A stretch of 64,000 bases of DNA, from positions 157,811-221,810 of the forward strand of contig NZ_JAFEIG010000007.1 in the NCBI RefSeq assembly GCF_017495225.1. The letters run 5' to 3'. The notes beneath the pieces are model-generated. The model made no database searches and was not told the DNA's origin. It saw only the letters and a program-made list of their open reading frames with translations. Positions 1 through 9,265 of the stretch are shown one piece after another. The position numbers and the translations under genes were made by a program. This stretch comes from Daejeonella sp. Lineage in GTDB: Bacteria; Bacteroidota; Bacteroidia; Sphingobacteriales; Sphingobacteriaceae. How positions within the stretch are numbered: the stretch's first letter is position 1; every line of letters begins with the position of its first letter.

Positions 1-894
1 ACCATCTAGGCCGATATTTACAGACTGCGGAATAAAGCCGCGATAGAAAATGGTATTATTTCTAGTATCGAGAATTAATGCATCGGTTAGTTCGGCAACA
101 AGTTCAAACTCATCCGGACTAAAAGCTTTCATTCCATGATTTAGGACAGTTTCGAAGCTGTCATAGCCCTTTTTATTCATAGCTACATTTAATCCGAAAT
201 ACGCTGGTGGAGGAGTTAATCCATCTGTTACAGCTTTAATAAATGCTTCTCTATTTGGCTGATTTAGAGCATAATTCATCCGCTTTTGATTACCCAAAGT
301 ATCCACAGTTTCGGTCATCATATTTTTGCCACATGCACTACCTGCACCATGTGCTGGATAAACGATAACATCATCCGCAAGAGGCATGATTTTATTCATC
401 AAGCTATCATAGAGTAAGCCAGCAAGTTGTTCCTGAGTCATGCTTGCTGCTTTTTGAGCAAGATCTGGGCGACCAACATCCCCTAAGAAAAGCGTATCGC
501 CACTGAAAATACAGTGATCTTTACCATTCTCATCTTTAAGTAAGAAGGTTGTGCTTTCCATAGTATGGCCTGGCGTATGTAATACTTGTATGCTTACATT
601 GCCTACTTTAAACTCTTGACCATCAGTAGCAGAAATACAATCGAACTCACAAGCTGCATTTGGTCCGTACACAATGGGAGCACCCGTTTCTTTACCGAGA
701 TCCACATGCCCACTCACAAAGTCGGCATGAAAATGAGTTTCAAAAATATATTTTAGTTTAACCCCATCTTTTGCAAGCCTATCTAAGTAAGGCTTAACTT
801 CACGAAGAGGATCGATAATGGCAGCTTCGCCATTGCTTGTGATGTAATATGCACCTTGTGCTAAACATCCGGTGTAAATCTGTTCTACTTTCAT
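1..894 (-). CDS. MBL-fold persulfide dioxygenase/rhodanese-like protein (3' part missing)
   Basis: The frame is open from an ATG at 894 to the window edge, giving 298 residues (MKVEQIYTGCLAQGAYY...). The ETHE1-type metallo-beta-lactamase motifs are visible: THFHADFVSGH, HTPGHTMES and FSGDTLFLGDVGRPDL, then the GAGSACGK motif found in MBL-rhodanese proteins. The last residues (LILDTRNN...FYRGFIPQSVNIGLDG) are the beginning of a rhodanese domain that runs off the window. The family oxidises glutathione or low-molecular-weight persulfide to sulfite. It is a paralogue of the protein at 1017-2414 and is separated from it by a terminator. It therefore has its own promoter, with an operator-like palindrome at 944-957. 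Confidence 0.9.
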   Translation of the reverse strand, partial: MKVEQIYTGCLAQGAYYITSNGEAAIIDPLREVKPYLDRLAKDGVKLKYIFETHFHADFVSGHVDLGKETGAPIVYGPNAACEFDCISATDGQEFKVGNVSIQVLHTPGHTMESTTFLLKDENGKDHCIFSGDTLFLGDVGRPDLAQKAASMTQEQLAGLLYDSLMNKIMPLADDVIVYPAHGAGSACGKNMMTETVDTLGNQKRMNYALNQPNREAFIKAVTDGLTPPPAYFGLNVAMNKKGYDSFETVLNHGMKAFSPDEFELVAELTDALILDTRNNTIFYRGFIPQSVNIGLDG

Positions 895-913
895 AATCAA
901 GAATTTGACTACA

Positions 914-957
914 CAAAAATCGCTAATACTAAGGCTTCATTTTGCAACAAATGTTAC
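914..957 (-). promoter_or_regulatory. GTAAC-N4-GTTAC operator plus -7 element, MBL gene
   Basis: Read on the minus strand, GTAACATTTGTTGC (957-944) is followed 22 bp later by GATTTTTG (921-914), an imperfect TAnnTTTG -7 box. The same arrangement with the same spacing occurs before the peroxiredoxin and TauE genes. The centre would fall near -41, as for a class II Crp/Fnr-type activator (inference). Confidence 0.6.
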
Positions 958-963
958 CTATAA

Positions 964-1000
964 AAAAAGCCGCCAAAAATAATTTGGCAGCTTTTTTATA
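964..1000 (-). terminator. intrinsic terminator after the MBL-rhodanese gene
   Basis: A 15-bp stem AAAAAAGCTGCCAAA/TTTGGCGGCTTTTTT on the minus strand (one G-U pair), followed by a T run, lies just past the stop at 1017. It separates the two MBL-rhodanese genes. Confidence 0.8.
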
Positions 1001-1016
1001 GTTTGAGGGGTTTTAA

Positions 1017-2414
1017 TTAAGACACCAAAGGTTCGCCTTTATTTACCCATTCATTGATACCTCCAGAGTAATTTGAGATATTGGTAAATCCTTCTTTAAC
1101 AAGAATTGAATATCCAATTGCAGCTCTATCACCACCCTGACAGTGAATCAGTACTTTCTTATCTTTACTGATTTTATCCAAATTTTGAGGTAGAGTACCT
1201 ACAAACACATTGTCGGCATGAGCGATATGTCCTGAATTATATTCAGCTACACCTCTTAGATCTACGATTTGCACATCCTCTTGCATCAATTTTTTAGCTT
1301 CGTCAATTGAAAGAACGTTAGCCTTTTCTAATTTGCCACCAGCTTCAGTCCAAACAGAAGTTGAAGGAACATAACCATAGATATTATCTAATCCGATACG
1401 CATCAATTTTCTTGTCAGATCATCCAATTTAGATTCATCGGCTAAGATGATAAATTGCTCATCATATTTTAAGAACCATCCCGCCCAAGTAGCGAAAGCG
1501 TTATTACCTTGAATATTCATTGTTCCAGGAATAAATCCTGCTGCAAATTCTACTTTATCTCTTGCATCAAGTACTTTCATACCTTTAGCCATAGCATCTT
1601 TAAGATCTGCTGCACTTAATTTTTTAAGTGTAGGTACTTCAGTTAACAATGGACGATCAACCTTATTCAGACTTTTCATCATTGCAAAATACTTAGGTGG
1701 TTCAGGTTGATCAGCTAAAAGATATTGAACAAATCCTTTTTCATCATTATCATATTGGAAAGCCCAGTTTCTTACTTTCTCGTAACCAACGGTTGTACTT
1801 GGAACAGCACCAAGAGCTTTACCACATGCAGAACCTGCACCATGACCTGGCCAAACCTGAATATAATCAGGAAGAGAAGAGAACTTATTGATTGATTTGT
1901 ACATTTCCTTTGCACCAGCATCCATTGTACCAGTTAATCCAGCAGCTTTTTCTAATAAATCTGGGCGACCAATATCACCTACGAATACGAAGTCGCCGGT
2001 AAATAACATCACAGGCTCTTTAGAAGCAGGATTATCTGTTAGCAAAAAGCTGATACTTTCTGGCGTATGACCTGGAGTATGCAATACTTCCATGGTAAGA
2101 TTACCAATCTGCACTTTATCACCATCCTTTAAGCCATGATGCTTAAATTCATATTCCCATCCTTCACCACCTTCATCAGACAAGAACATTTCTGCTCCTG
2201 TTAATTTAGCTAACTCACGAGAACCTGCAAGGAAATCTGCATGAATATGCGTTTCGAAAATATGAGTGATGGTCATATTATTCGCCTTAGCGATTTCTAA
2301 ATAAGTATCCACATCACGTTTCGGATCAATTACTGCAGCTACACCAGCTTTTTGGCAGCCGATAAAATAACTTGCCTGTGCAAGACTCTTATCATAAATG
2401 TGTTGAAAAAACAT
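1017..2414 (-). CDS. persulfide dioxygenase-rhodanese fusion (MBL + two rhodanese domains)
   Basis: A 465-aa protein. Residues 1-245 are an ETHE1-type metallo-beta-lactamase domain with H56-x-H58-x-D60, H112 in HTPGH and D141 in FTGD as metal ligands. A first rhodanese domain (about 265-365) lacks an active-site Cys and looks inactive. The second (about 370-465) has the loop HCQGGDR with Cys at about 425. This is the architecture of CstB-type enzymes, which oxidise persulfide to sulfite and pass sulfane sulfur to form thiosulfate. It follows the peroxiredoxin gene by 33 bp and has no operator of its own, so the two are probably cotranscribed. Confidence 0.92.
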   Translation of the reverse strand: MFFQHIYDKSLAQASYFIGCQKAGVAAVIDPKRDVDTYLEIAKANNMTITHIFETHIHADFLAGSRELAKLTGAEMFLSDEGGEGWEYEFKHHGLKDGDKVQIGNLTMEVLHTPGHTPESISFLLTDNPASKEPVMLFTGDFVFVGDIGRPDLLEKAAGLTGTMDAGAKEMYKSINKFSSLPDYIQVWPGHGAGSACGKALGAVPSTTVGYEKVRNWAFQYDNDEKGFVQYLLADQPEPPKYFAMMKSLNKVDRPLLTEVPTLKKLSAADLKDAMAKGMKVLDARDKVEFAAGFIPGTMNIQGNNAFATWAGWFLKYDEQFIILADESKLDDLTRKLMRIGLDNIYGYVPSTSVWTEAGGKLEKANVLSIDEAKKLMQEDVQIVDLRGVAEYNSGHIAHADNVFVGTLPQNLDKISKDKKVLIHCQGGDRAAIGYSILVKEGFTNISNYSGGINEWVNKGEPLVS

Positions 2415-2447
2415 AATTTTTGGGTTTAAAGGTTATTAAATATCTAA

Positions 2448-3098
2448 TTATAATTCTTTTTTAGCGAGATACCAATCTACCATTTCTAGACTGCTATTTT
2501 TTCTTTCTGCAAGTGCTTCAATTGTTTTTGGTGCGGGCACAATAACTTTGTCGCCAGGCTGCCAATTCAAAGGCATTGCCACTTTATTTTCATCAGAAAC
2601 TTGAAGAGCAATTAGTGTTCTTTTGATTTCCTCCATATTACGACCAACATTTAATGGGTAATACATAACCAATCTTACTTTACCAATAGGATCAATAATA
2701 AACACCGCTCTTACTGCTGCAGTTTCACTTTCTCCTGGCTGAAGCATTCCATAAAGCTTTGAAACACTCATGTCAATATCTGCGATGATTGGGAATTCGA
2801 ACAAAACACCTGTTTTGTCATTTACAGCATTAACCCAAGCAATGTGAGCATGAATACTATCAATACTTAAGCCTATTAATTTTGCATTGTGCTTATTAAA
2901 GAAATCCTTTTCTAGAGCAAAGCCACTCATTTCTGTAGTACAAACCGGTGTAAAATCTGCTGGATGAGAAAAAAAGACTACCCAACTTCCTTTATTAAAT
3001 TCTGAAAATTTCAGATTTCCTGTTGTTGTTACTGCTTCAAAATCGGGAGCAAAGTCTCCAATTCTTGGCATTGTGTTATTTATATTTAAATTTTCCAT
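2448..3098 (-). CDS. 1-Cys peroxiredoxin (Prx6 type)
   Basis: A 216-aa protein with the peroxidatic motif PADFTPVCTTE (Cys53). There is no other cysteine in the chain, which together with the long C-terminal domain places it in the 1-Cys Prx6 group. It reduces hydroperoxides using external thiols, probably in the cytoplasm. No signal peptide is seen. The gene starts the two-gene unit with the MBL-rhodanese fusion, under the palindrome at 3148-3161. In this setting it may handle peroxide or persulfide products of sulfide oxidation (inference). Confidence 0.93.
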   Translation of the reverse strand: MENLNINNTMPRIGDFAPDFEAVTTTGNLKFSEFNKGSWVVFFSHPADFTPVCTTEMSGFALEKDFFNKHNAKLIGLSIDSIHAHIAWVNAVNDKTGVLFEFPIIADIDMSVSKLYGMLQPGESETAAVRAVFIIDPIGKVRLVMYYPLNVGRNMEEIKRTLIALQVSDENKVAMPLNWQPGDKVIVPAPKTIEALAERKNSSLEMVDWYLAKKEL

Positions 3099-3117
3099 AA
3101 TGTTTTAAATCTTTATA

Positions 3118-3161
3118 CAAAGATGGAGACTAAAATCCTGTAGATCGGTAACAAAGGTTAC
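3118..3161 (-). promoter_or_regulatory. GTAAC-N4-GTTAC operator plus -7 element, peroxiredoxin operon
   Basis: The palindrome GTAACCTTTGTTAC (3161-3148 on the minus strand) is followed by CATCTTTG (3125-3118), 30 bp from palindrome edge to the end of TTTG. The ATG is 50 bp past the palindrome, the same as in the first MBL gene. Confidence 0.65.
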
Positions 3162-3169
3162 AATTTAAA

Positions 3170-3799
3170 CTAAACAGTAAGATTTGATTTCACCAAAACC
3201 ACAAACAGCTCATTTCCTGATCTTTTTTCGAATGAATTATAACAAGAATCAAAAACTTTGAAATCAAATTTCTCTTTAAATAATTCTTGATATTCTTCTA
3301 TTGTTCCTCCAAACGGAGGACCAGCTATTTCAAAAATCCTAGAAAATAGTAGTCCGGCAATTTTACCGCCATTTTTTAAGAGATCTGCCATTTTCTGAAC
3401 ATAATTTTTTCGGAGAATTGGATCTAATGCGCAGAAAAAAGTCTGCTCAAGAATCAAATCATATTCACCCTCATGTTCAAAGAAATCACCTAAAATAATA
3501 TTTATTTGTGGCTTAGATTTAAATTTTGTTTTCAATCTATCTACCAATTCTGGAGCGATATCAATTAGATTAACATTATTAAAACCTTGTTCTAAAAGAT
3601 ATTCAGCTTCATAAGAATTGCCACAGCCTGGAATTAATATTTTTAAATTTTTATCGCTGATCTGATCAATATATTCTTTTAGCGGTGGCGACACTTGTCC
3701 TAAATCCCAGCCAGTACTTTGAGCAATGTATTGATTATTCCAAAAATCTTGTCCCAGGACTTTGGTACTATCATTTAGAAGATTGGAATTGTTCTCCAT
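3170..3799 (-). CDS. TPMT-like S-adenosylmethionine methyltransferase
   Basis: A 209-aa class I methyltransferase. The N-terminus FWNNQYIAQSTGWDLGQVSP is typical of the thiopurine/thiol methyltransferase family, followed by the SAM-binding LIPGCGNSYEAEYL. The substrate cannot be read from the sequence. In a sulfide/persulfide cluster, methylation of hydrogen sulfide or of small thiols is the obvious guess (inference). It starts one base after the stop of the upstream TauE/SafE gene, so the two are an operon and probably translationally coupled. Confidence 0.85.
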   Translation of the reverse strand: MENNSNLLNDSTKVLGQDFWNNQYIAQSTGWDLGQVSPPLKEYIDQISDKNLKILIPGCGNSYEAEYLLEQGFNNVNLIDIAPELVDRLKTKFKSKPQINIILGDFFEHEGEYDLILEQTFFCALDPILRKNYVQKMADLLKNGGKIAGLLFSRIFEIAGPPFGGTIEEYQELFKEKFDFKVFDSCYNSFEKRSGNELFVVLVKSNLTV

Positions 3800-3800
3800 A

Positions 3801-4619
3801 TTAATGACCTCCTCCTGAACTTGGGAAGAATAATTCTTTGATAAAAATATAAATACCCATTACAAGTACGAACCAGCCAAAAGACTTTTTAAGCTTGTCG
3901 CCACTAATCTTTTTCGATAGATAAATACCAATGAATATGCCAAATACGGCAAGAGCTGTAAAGGTTCCTAGAAGAGTCCAATCAATAAGTTGGGCACCTT
4001 GTAAATCGCCAATAAACCCGATTAAAGATTTAGCAGCTATGATAAATAGTGAGGTACCAACAGCTAGTTTCATAGGCATACGCGCAAGAATTACTAGAGC
4101 TGGGATTATTAAAAATCCACCGCCAGCACCTACCAAACCAGTTAGTAAACCAACTACAGCACCCTCTAATAAAATCATTGGGTAGTTGTATTTCATGCTT
4201 TCCTCTTCTTGTTCAGCACTTTGTTTACCAGGCTTAATCATGCTCACAGAAGCTAGAATCATCACGATTGCAAAAAGCACCATGATACCTATTGATTTTG
4301 TAATGACTAATGATCCAATGGTAAATAGCTCTGAAGGAATCAAAGGCACTAACCACATACGAGTTATGTAAACCGCAGCGATTGATGGGATACCAAAAAT
4401 AAATACAGTTTTAAAGTCGGCACGTTTTTGCAGCGCACTTTGCACGCCTCCAACTAAAGCAGTTGAACCAACTATAAATAATGAATAAGCTGTTGCTAGG
4501 ATGGGATTTACGCCCATAACATAGACTAAGATAGGCACAGTAAGAATGGAGCCTCCGCTACCAATTAAGCCTAGTGAAACACCTACAAGTACAGCAAGAA
4601 TATAACCTAATATTTCCAT
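3801..4619 (-). CDS. TauE/SafE (TSUP) family sulfite/sulfonate exporter
   Basis: A 272-aa membrane protein with about eight hydrophobic segments in two homologous halves. Each half starts with a glycine-rich motif: VSLGLIGSGGSILTVP near residue 17 and GLLTGLVGAGGGFLIIPALV near 157. These are the TSUP signatures. It probably exports sulfite or a related sulfur compound made by the persulfide dioxygenases encoded downstream. It is first in its operon, under the palindrome at 4668-4681. The family is certain; the substrate is inferred from context. Confidence 0.9.
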   Translation of the reverse strand: MEILGYILAVLVGVSLGLIGSGGSILTVPILVYVMGVNPILATAYSLFIVGSTALVGGVQSALQKRADFKTVFIFGIPSIAAVYITRMWLVPLIPSELFTIGSLVITKSIGIMVLFAIVMILASVSMIKPGKQSAEQEEESMKYNYPMILLEGAVVGLLTGLVGAGGGFLIIPALVILARMPMKLAVGTSLFIIAAKSLIGFIGDLQGAQLIDWTLLGTFTALAVFGIFIGIYLSKKISGDKLKKSFGWFVLVMGIYIFIKELFFPSSGGGH

Positions 4620-4637
4620 AATTTTTTTATTTGCTTA

Positions 4638-4681
4638 CAAAGGTCTTATAAGCTGGATAGATTAAAGGTTACAAAAGTTAC
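4638..4681 (-). promoter_or_regulatory. GTAAC-N4-GTTAC operator-like site plus -7 element, TauE/SafE operon
   Basis: On the minus strand GTAACTTTTGTAAC (one half-site degenerate) is followed, again 30 bp to the end, by GACCTTTG (4645-4638). The architecture is that of the peroxiredoxin and first MBL promoters. Confidence 0.5.
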
Positions 4682-4903
4682 ATAAGCATTCATAAGATTA
4701 ATTGGTGGCTTGTAGGTCAAGATAAACATTAAAAAAGGAGCAGAAAATCATTCTTAAAGCTATTAGATATTTGTTCATGATGCAATATCCGTTAAAAAAA
4801 CAAGAATACTTTAGTTATGTTTTGGATTATTAGGTAAATTAATATTGCCAATTCGGGAGGATTTTGCTAGACTAAATTATTGCTTTTATAATAGTCAATA
4901 AAA

Positions 4904-4931
4904 AAACCCGATTAAATTAATAATCGGGTTT
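4904..4931 (-). terminator. intrinsic terminator after the GH3 gene
   Basis: An 11-bp perfect stem AAACCCGATTA/TAATCGGGTTT, followed on the minus strand by TTTTT. It closes the glucan-utilisation transcript. The rest of the 4682-4965 gap is AT-rich and I see nothing else in it. Confidence 0.8.
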
Positions 4932-4965
4932 ATGAAACTATACTAATTTTATGCTGTTTGGGGAT

Positions 4966-7230
4966 TTACTTTTTTATAAAAGTTGTTTTTAGCACGTCTT
5001 GTGAGTTTGTCCCAACCATGACTTCAAATTCACCATTTTCAACGCTAAACTGACCATCGCCATCATAAAAACCTAGTTCTTTATCGGTTAAGATAAACTG
5101 AAGTTCCTTTGTTTGACCAGGTTCGATACTCAATTTTTGAAAACCTTTTAATTCTTTTACTGGCCTTACCGTAGAAGATATTTTATCTCTAATATAAAGT
5201 TGTGCCACCTCTTCCCCGCTGTACTTACCCGTGTTTTTTATGGTAATTGAAACTAAAACTTGAGAAGGGTTGGTTGAGTCAACTTTCAAATCAGAATATT
5301 TAAATTGGCTATAACTTAGGCCATATCCAAAGGGGTATAAAGGTTGATTAGGCTCATCAGTATAATGCGACCAAAATACTTCTGGCTTGGGACCTGGCCG
5401 TCCGGTATTAAAATAATTATAATAGATAGGTAATTGACCAAGGTGTCGAGGGAAAGTCATAGGTAATTTACCACTAGGATTATAATCACCAAACAACACT
5501 TCTGCAATGGCATTACCCGATTGCGTGCCTAATTGCCAAGTTTCAAGTATTGCGGGAATATGTTTATCTGCCCAATTTAGAATAAGAGGGCGGCCATTCA
5601 TTAATACAAGAACAATGTTTTTATTGACTTTATAAACTTCTTCTAATAATTGTTGTTGAAGACCCGGGAGATCTAAATTTGCTCTGCTTCTACCTTCGCC
5701 TGATTGAAATCCATGTTCGCCAAGAACCATGATAACAACCTCAGAATTTCTGGCAGCATCAATAGCATTTTTAAATCCGCTAGTATCCGAATTATTGATT
5801 TTTACTTCATCAATAAAGCTCACTGGCCCTAGTACCAGATCAGCACCTTTGGCATAAGTAAATTCGTTAGTGTATTTTTTTAGTCCCTCAACAACAGAAA
5901 CAGCCGAAAAATCATCAGAACCAACGCGCCAATTACCTAGCGGACTATTTTTATCATCTGCAAGGGCACCGATTACAGCAATTTTCTTTTGGTTTTTAGA
6001 AAGCGGCAAAAGTTGTTTTTCATTTTTAAGAAGAACGATTGATTTTTTTGCCATATCTAGAGTCGCTGCGATATGATCGGGGTGATAGATGAGCGTTTTT
6101 TCTCTTTCAGGATTGCAATATCTGTAAGGATCATCAAATAGTCCTAGCTCAAATTTAACCTTAAGAATTCTTCTTACCGCATCATCAATTACATGCATGG
6201 ATACTTTTCCCGATTCAACTAAAGATTTAAGATGAGTAACATAAGCATAAGATTCCATGTCCATATCGGAGCCAGCATTGGCAGATTGTTCAGCAACATG
6301 AGCTAAATTTTCGGAGAAGCCATGATCAATCATTTCAAAGCCAGATCCCCAATCGGATACAATGAAACCCCCAAAGTTCCATTTAGATTTCAAGATATCC
6401 CTTTGAAGAAATTTATTGGCTGTTGCAGGAATGCCATTTAACACATTGAAAGAGTTCATCACTGTTTTAACATCATTATCTACAGCCGCTTTAAAAGGTG
6501 GAAATATCACATTATAAAGCGTAGAAGTACCTACATCTACTGTATTATAATCTCTACCAGCCTCAGCGAAGCCATAGCCAGCCATATGTTTCACTGTTGC
6601 AGCGATTGTATTGTTTGCGGAAAGATCATCGCCCTGGAAGCCCCTAACACGCGCTACAGCAATTTTAGACCCTAGGAAAGGATCTTCGCCAGCACCTTCC
6701 ATTACTCTACCCCAGCGAGCATCTCTTGAGATATCCACCATTGGTGCGAAAGTCCAGTTGATGCCTACTGCAGAGGCTTCAATAGCTGCAACACGAGCCG
6801 ACTTTTCAATAGCTTGTAGATCCCAGCTTGCTGATTCGGCAAGAGGAATAGGAAATAATGTTTTATGACCGTGTATTACATCAAATCCAAAAAGAAGAGG
6901 AATTCCTAAACGTGATTCCTTAACTACGATTTCTTGGATTTTTCTAACATTTTCAACACCTTTTACATTCAAAACTGAGCCTACCAATCCTTGTTTGAGA
7001 TGCTCATATTTCAATTTAGCATTGCCTTCTTTGGGCGCGGGACCAGTTATTTCCCAAAAGCCATTATATTGATTCATCTGACCAACCTTTTCTTCGAGGG
7101 TCATTTTTTTCAAGAGCTTTTCAACTTTTTTATCAATTTCACTCTTTTTTGATGCTGGCTGCGCAAGGCTAAATAGTGGCAAAACAGTAAAAGCAAAAAG
7201 TAGCCGTAGCACGGCGTTAAAATTTTTCAT
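4966..7230 (-). CDS. bglX: GH3 beta-glucosidase (BglX-like), periplasmic
   Basis: A 754-aa protein with a signal peptide (MKNFNAVLRLLFAFTVLPLFSLAQ). The GH3 N-terminal domain carries the nucleophile motif GFIVSDWGSG (Asp near residue 294). The GH3 C-terminal domain has the acid/base-containing segment GEHGFQSGEGRSRANLDL. A fibronectin-III-like domain closes the chain. Length and order are those of BglX exo-beta-glucosidases. As the last gene of a locus with a GH16 endoglucanase, it should release glucose from beta-1,3-gluco-oligosaccharides in the periplasm. A strong hairpin lies between it and the GH16 gene and may lower its expression relative to the upstream genes. Confidence 0.93.
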   Translation of the reverse strand: MKNFNAVLRLLFAFTVLPLFSLAQPASKKSEIDKKVEKLLKKMTLEEKVGQMNQYNGFWEITGPAPKEGNAKLKYEHLKQGLVGSVLNVKGVENVRKIQEIVVKESRLGIPLLFGFDVIHGHKTLFPIPLAESASWDLQAIEKSARVAAIEASAVGINWTFAPMVDISRDARWGRVMEGAGEDPFLGSKIAVARVRGFQGDDLSANNTIAATVKHMAGYGFAEAGRDYNTVDVGTSTLYNVIFPPFKAAVDNDVKTVMNSFNVLNGIPATANKFLQRDILKSKWNFGGFIVSDWGSGFEMIDHGFSENLAHVAEQSANAGSDMDMESYAYVTHLKSLVESGKVSMHVIDDAVRRILKVKFELGLFDDPYRYCNPEREKTLIYHPDHIAATLDMAKKSIVLLKNEKQLLPLSKNQKKIAVIGALADDKNSPLGNWRVGSDDFSAVSVVEGLKKYTNEFTYAKGADLVLGPVSFIDEVKINNSDTSGFKNAIDAARNSEVVIMVLGEHGFQSGEGRSRANLDLPGLQQQLLEEVYKVNKNIVLVLMNGRPLILNWADKHIPAILETWQLGTQSGNAIAEVLFGDYNPSGKLPMTFPRHLGQLPIYYNYFNTGRPGPKPEVFWSHYTDEPNQPLYPFGYGLSYSQFKYSDLKVDSTNPSQVLVSITIKNTGKYSGEEVAQLYIRDKISSTVRPVKELKGFQKLSIEPGQTKELQFILTDKELGFYDGDGQFSVENGEFEVMVGTNSQDVLKTTFIKK

Positions 7231-7248
7231 TTGGGGAAGAGAAAAAAT

Positions 7249-7278
7249 GAATAAAGCGCCAAAATTGGCGCTTTATTC
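7249..7278 (-). terminator. hairpin between GH16 and GH3 genes
   Basis: A perfect 14-bp stem, GAATAAAGCGCCAA with TTGGCGCTTTATTC and a 2-base spacer. On the minus strand it is followed by ATTTTTTC. It is either a terminator/attenuator inside the operon or an mRNA-stabilising hairpin. Confidence 0.65.
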
Positions 7279-7295
7279 AAGGATTATTGAATTGG

Positions 7296-8345
7296 TTATT
7301 TGTAAATTCTGATGTAGTCAATTTCCATAGTTGCACTATTGAAGTTAGGATCAACAGCACCACCAAAAGTGCCACCCATAGCTACATTTGCTAAAAGGAA
7401 GAACTCATGATTAAATGGAATATTTGCAGAGTTGGCTACCGTATGAAATAACTGATTATCTACATAAATTCTAATGGCATCTGCATACCATTCAACAGTA
7501 TAAATATGAAATTCAGTTGTAGCATTAGCAATAATTTTTGTGCTCCCATTAGGATTTCCACCTGAACGACCAGGATAATGAAGAGTACCAAAAATTTTGT
7601 TAAGTTCACTACCGCGATGTTCTACAATATCAATCTCACCACATGCAGGCCAACCTACTGTTTTAATATTATTACCAAGCATCCAAACTGCCGGCCAGGT
7701 ACCAACACCTGCTGGAAGTTTAGCTTTTACTTCAATTTTACCATATTTAAAAGCAAATTTATCTTGAGTAAGTAAGCGTGCAGAAGTATAAGCCATGCCA
7801 CTAAAATTCTCTTTCTTAGCAGTAATTTTTAAAGATCCATTGCTTACAATTGAATTTTCTGGACGGTTAGTATAATATTGTAATTCTTGATTTCCCCAAC
7901 CACCGGAGCCTGTACCGATATCATACTTCCATTTAGTAGGATCAGGAGCGCCATCTACATTAAACTCATCGGCCCACAATAATTCGGAGCCTGGAGCTTT
8001 AACATTGACAGTTATTTGCGCTGATTTTGTGATGGCAGCGCCAGAGCTTCCAGTAGCCGTAACCGTAACCGTGTAGGTATTATTACCAGTTGTAGTATAT
8101 TGATAGGTGGTAACACCTGAAGGTACAGTTCTTACCTGTCCATTTCCGAATTCGAAAGCATAAGAAACAGCGTTAGTAGCTGTAGCAGTAAATACAACCG
8201 TTCCGCTTCCATCAACACTTACATTCGCAGCAAGCGTTAGATTTGTGGGTAAAAGTTCTGCAACGCTATCAGCACCAGCTTTTTTACAACTTACGAATAA
8301 GAAATAGACAAAAAATAGGCTTGTCAGGGTTTTATAGAATTTCAT
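7296..8345 (-). CDS. GH16 endo-beta-1,3-glucanase (laminarinase) lipoprotein with PKD domain
   Basis: A 349-aa protein. The N-terminal lipobox (FLFVSCKK) predicts a lipid-anchored protein. A PKD-like domain (about 35-115) precedes the GH16 catalytic domain, which has GEIDIVEHRG near residue 238, the ExDxxE motif containing nucleophile and acid/base. The sequence around it (PAVWMLGNN, TVEWYADAIRIYVD) is typical of bacterial laminarinases. It would cut beta-1,3-glucan at the cell surface before import by SusC/SusD. Neighbouring lipoproteins share the PKD-like module. Confidence 0.93.
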   Translation of the reverse strand: MKFYKTLTSLFFVYFLFVSCKKAGADSVAELLPTNLTLAANVSVDGSGTVVFTATATNAVSYAFEFGNGQVRTVPSGVTTYQYTTTGNNTYTVTVTATGSSGAAITKSAQITVNVKAPGSELLWADEFNVDGAPDPTKWKYDIGTGSGGWGNQELQYYTNRPENSIVSNGSLKITAKKENFSGMAYTSARLLTQDKFAFKYGKIEVKAKLPAGVGTWPAVWMLGNNIKTVGWPACGEIDIVEHRGSELNKIFGTLHYPGRSGGNPNGSTKIIANATTEFHIYTVEWYADAIRIYVDNQLFHTVANSANIPFNHEFFLLANVAMGGTFGGAVDPNFNSATMEIDYIRIYK

Positions 8346-8352
8346 GATTCTG

Positions 8353-9255
8353 TTATTTTACTTTAAGTTTTTGGTACCAAGCAAGACCATCTGCACCGAT
8401 GGTTCTCAAGTGAACATTTGTTTCAGAAATTGATAAAATCTCATAAGTGTTACTACCAAAACCAGCATTTATGATTCCATTTCCTGGAACTGTAAATTGA
8501 ATTCTTGTCGAATTTGCTGTAGTACTAGCAGAGGTTGCATCCATGAAAATTAATTTTTTGGACCCCCCGGTATTTAGTGCATAATTGCCATCATCTCCTG
8601 AAAACCCATAAAAACTTGTCGCGTCTTTAATAATAAAGGTTAATCCCTTATTATCAACTATCATATTGATGTTATCATTTGCGTCTTTGGTAAATGTAAT
8701 TTCATCATTATACAATTCAGGATCGCGATCATTACCTTTAGCTGCATAATAATCTGGATAAAATAACCAAATAGGTCCAACTCCAAAATGTGAATCAGCA
8801 TCTTTATCTGTCACCCAGATTTTTGATGATCCACCAGTTAAACCATTAAGGATATTGTCCGGTATTTTAAAATCTACAAACACTTTGATTTTCTTGCTTA
8901 TTGTTGATGTTGTACCACCCTTTCCAATAGCATTTACTGTAATAGTATAATCATTAGTGCCAGGAGTGTTGTATTTATACACACTTGTACCGGCCGAAAG
9001 AATTTGTGTTTGTCCGTCGCCAAAATCAACCTTATAATTGATTGTATTGCTTGAGGCAAGAGTTATTGACACCTTACCTGTACCATCACCATTTAAATTT
9101 GAGGCATTTACTCCCTGAATAGCCGTTTGAAGGGTTAATTGAGCTGGCGACGACAGATCACCAAAAGAATATTCTTCCTTAGTACAAGAGCTAGCACTCA
9201 AAAATGCAATGAGAAGAACAATATTAAATTTATTTATAAAATTTTTCATGATCAA
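8353..9255 (-). CDS. PKD-domain lipoprotein, probable surface glycan-binding protein
   Basis: A 300-aa protein with lipobox (SASSCTKEE) and a PKD-like module at about 35-125 (VDFGDGQTQILSAGTSVYKYNTPG). The C-terminal half has no family I recognise. Its length, position between SusD-side genes and the GH16 gene, and shared PKD module suggest a SusE/F-like glycan-binding protein of the outer membrane. No catalytic motif is visible. It is 10 bp from the upstream gene and 7 bp from the GH16 gene, so it belongs to the operon. Confidence 0.75.
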   Translation of the reverse strand: MIMKNFINKFNIVLLIAFLSASSCTKEEYSFGDLSSPAQLTLQTAIQGVNASNLNGDGTGKVSITLASSNTINYKVDFGDGQTQILSAGTSVYKYNTPGTNDYTITVNAIGKGGTTSTISKKIKVFVDFKIPDNILNGLTGGSSKIWVTDKDADSHFGVGPIWLFYPDYYAAKGNDRDPELYNDEITFTKDANDNINMIVDNKGLTFIIKDATSFYGFSGDDGNYALNTGGSKKLIFMDATSASTTANSTRIQFTVPGNGIINAGFGSNTYEILSISETNVHLRTIGADGLAWYQKLKVK

Positions 9256-9265
9256 TAATTTTAGA

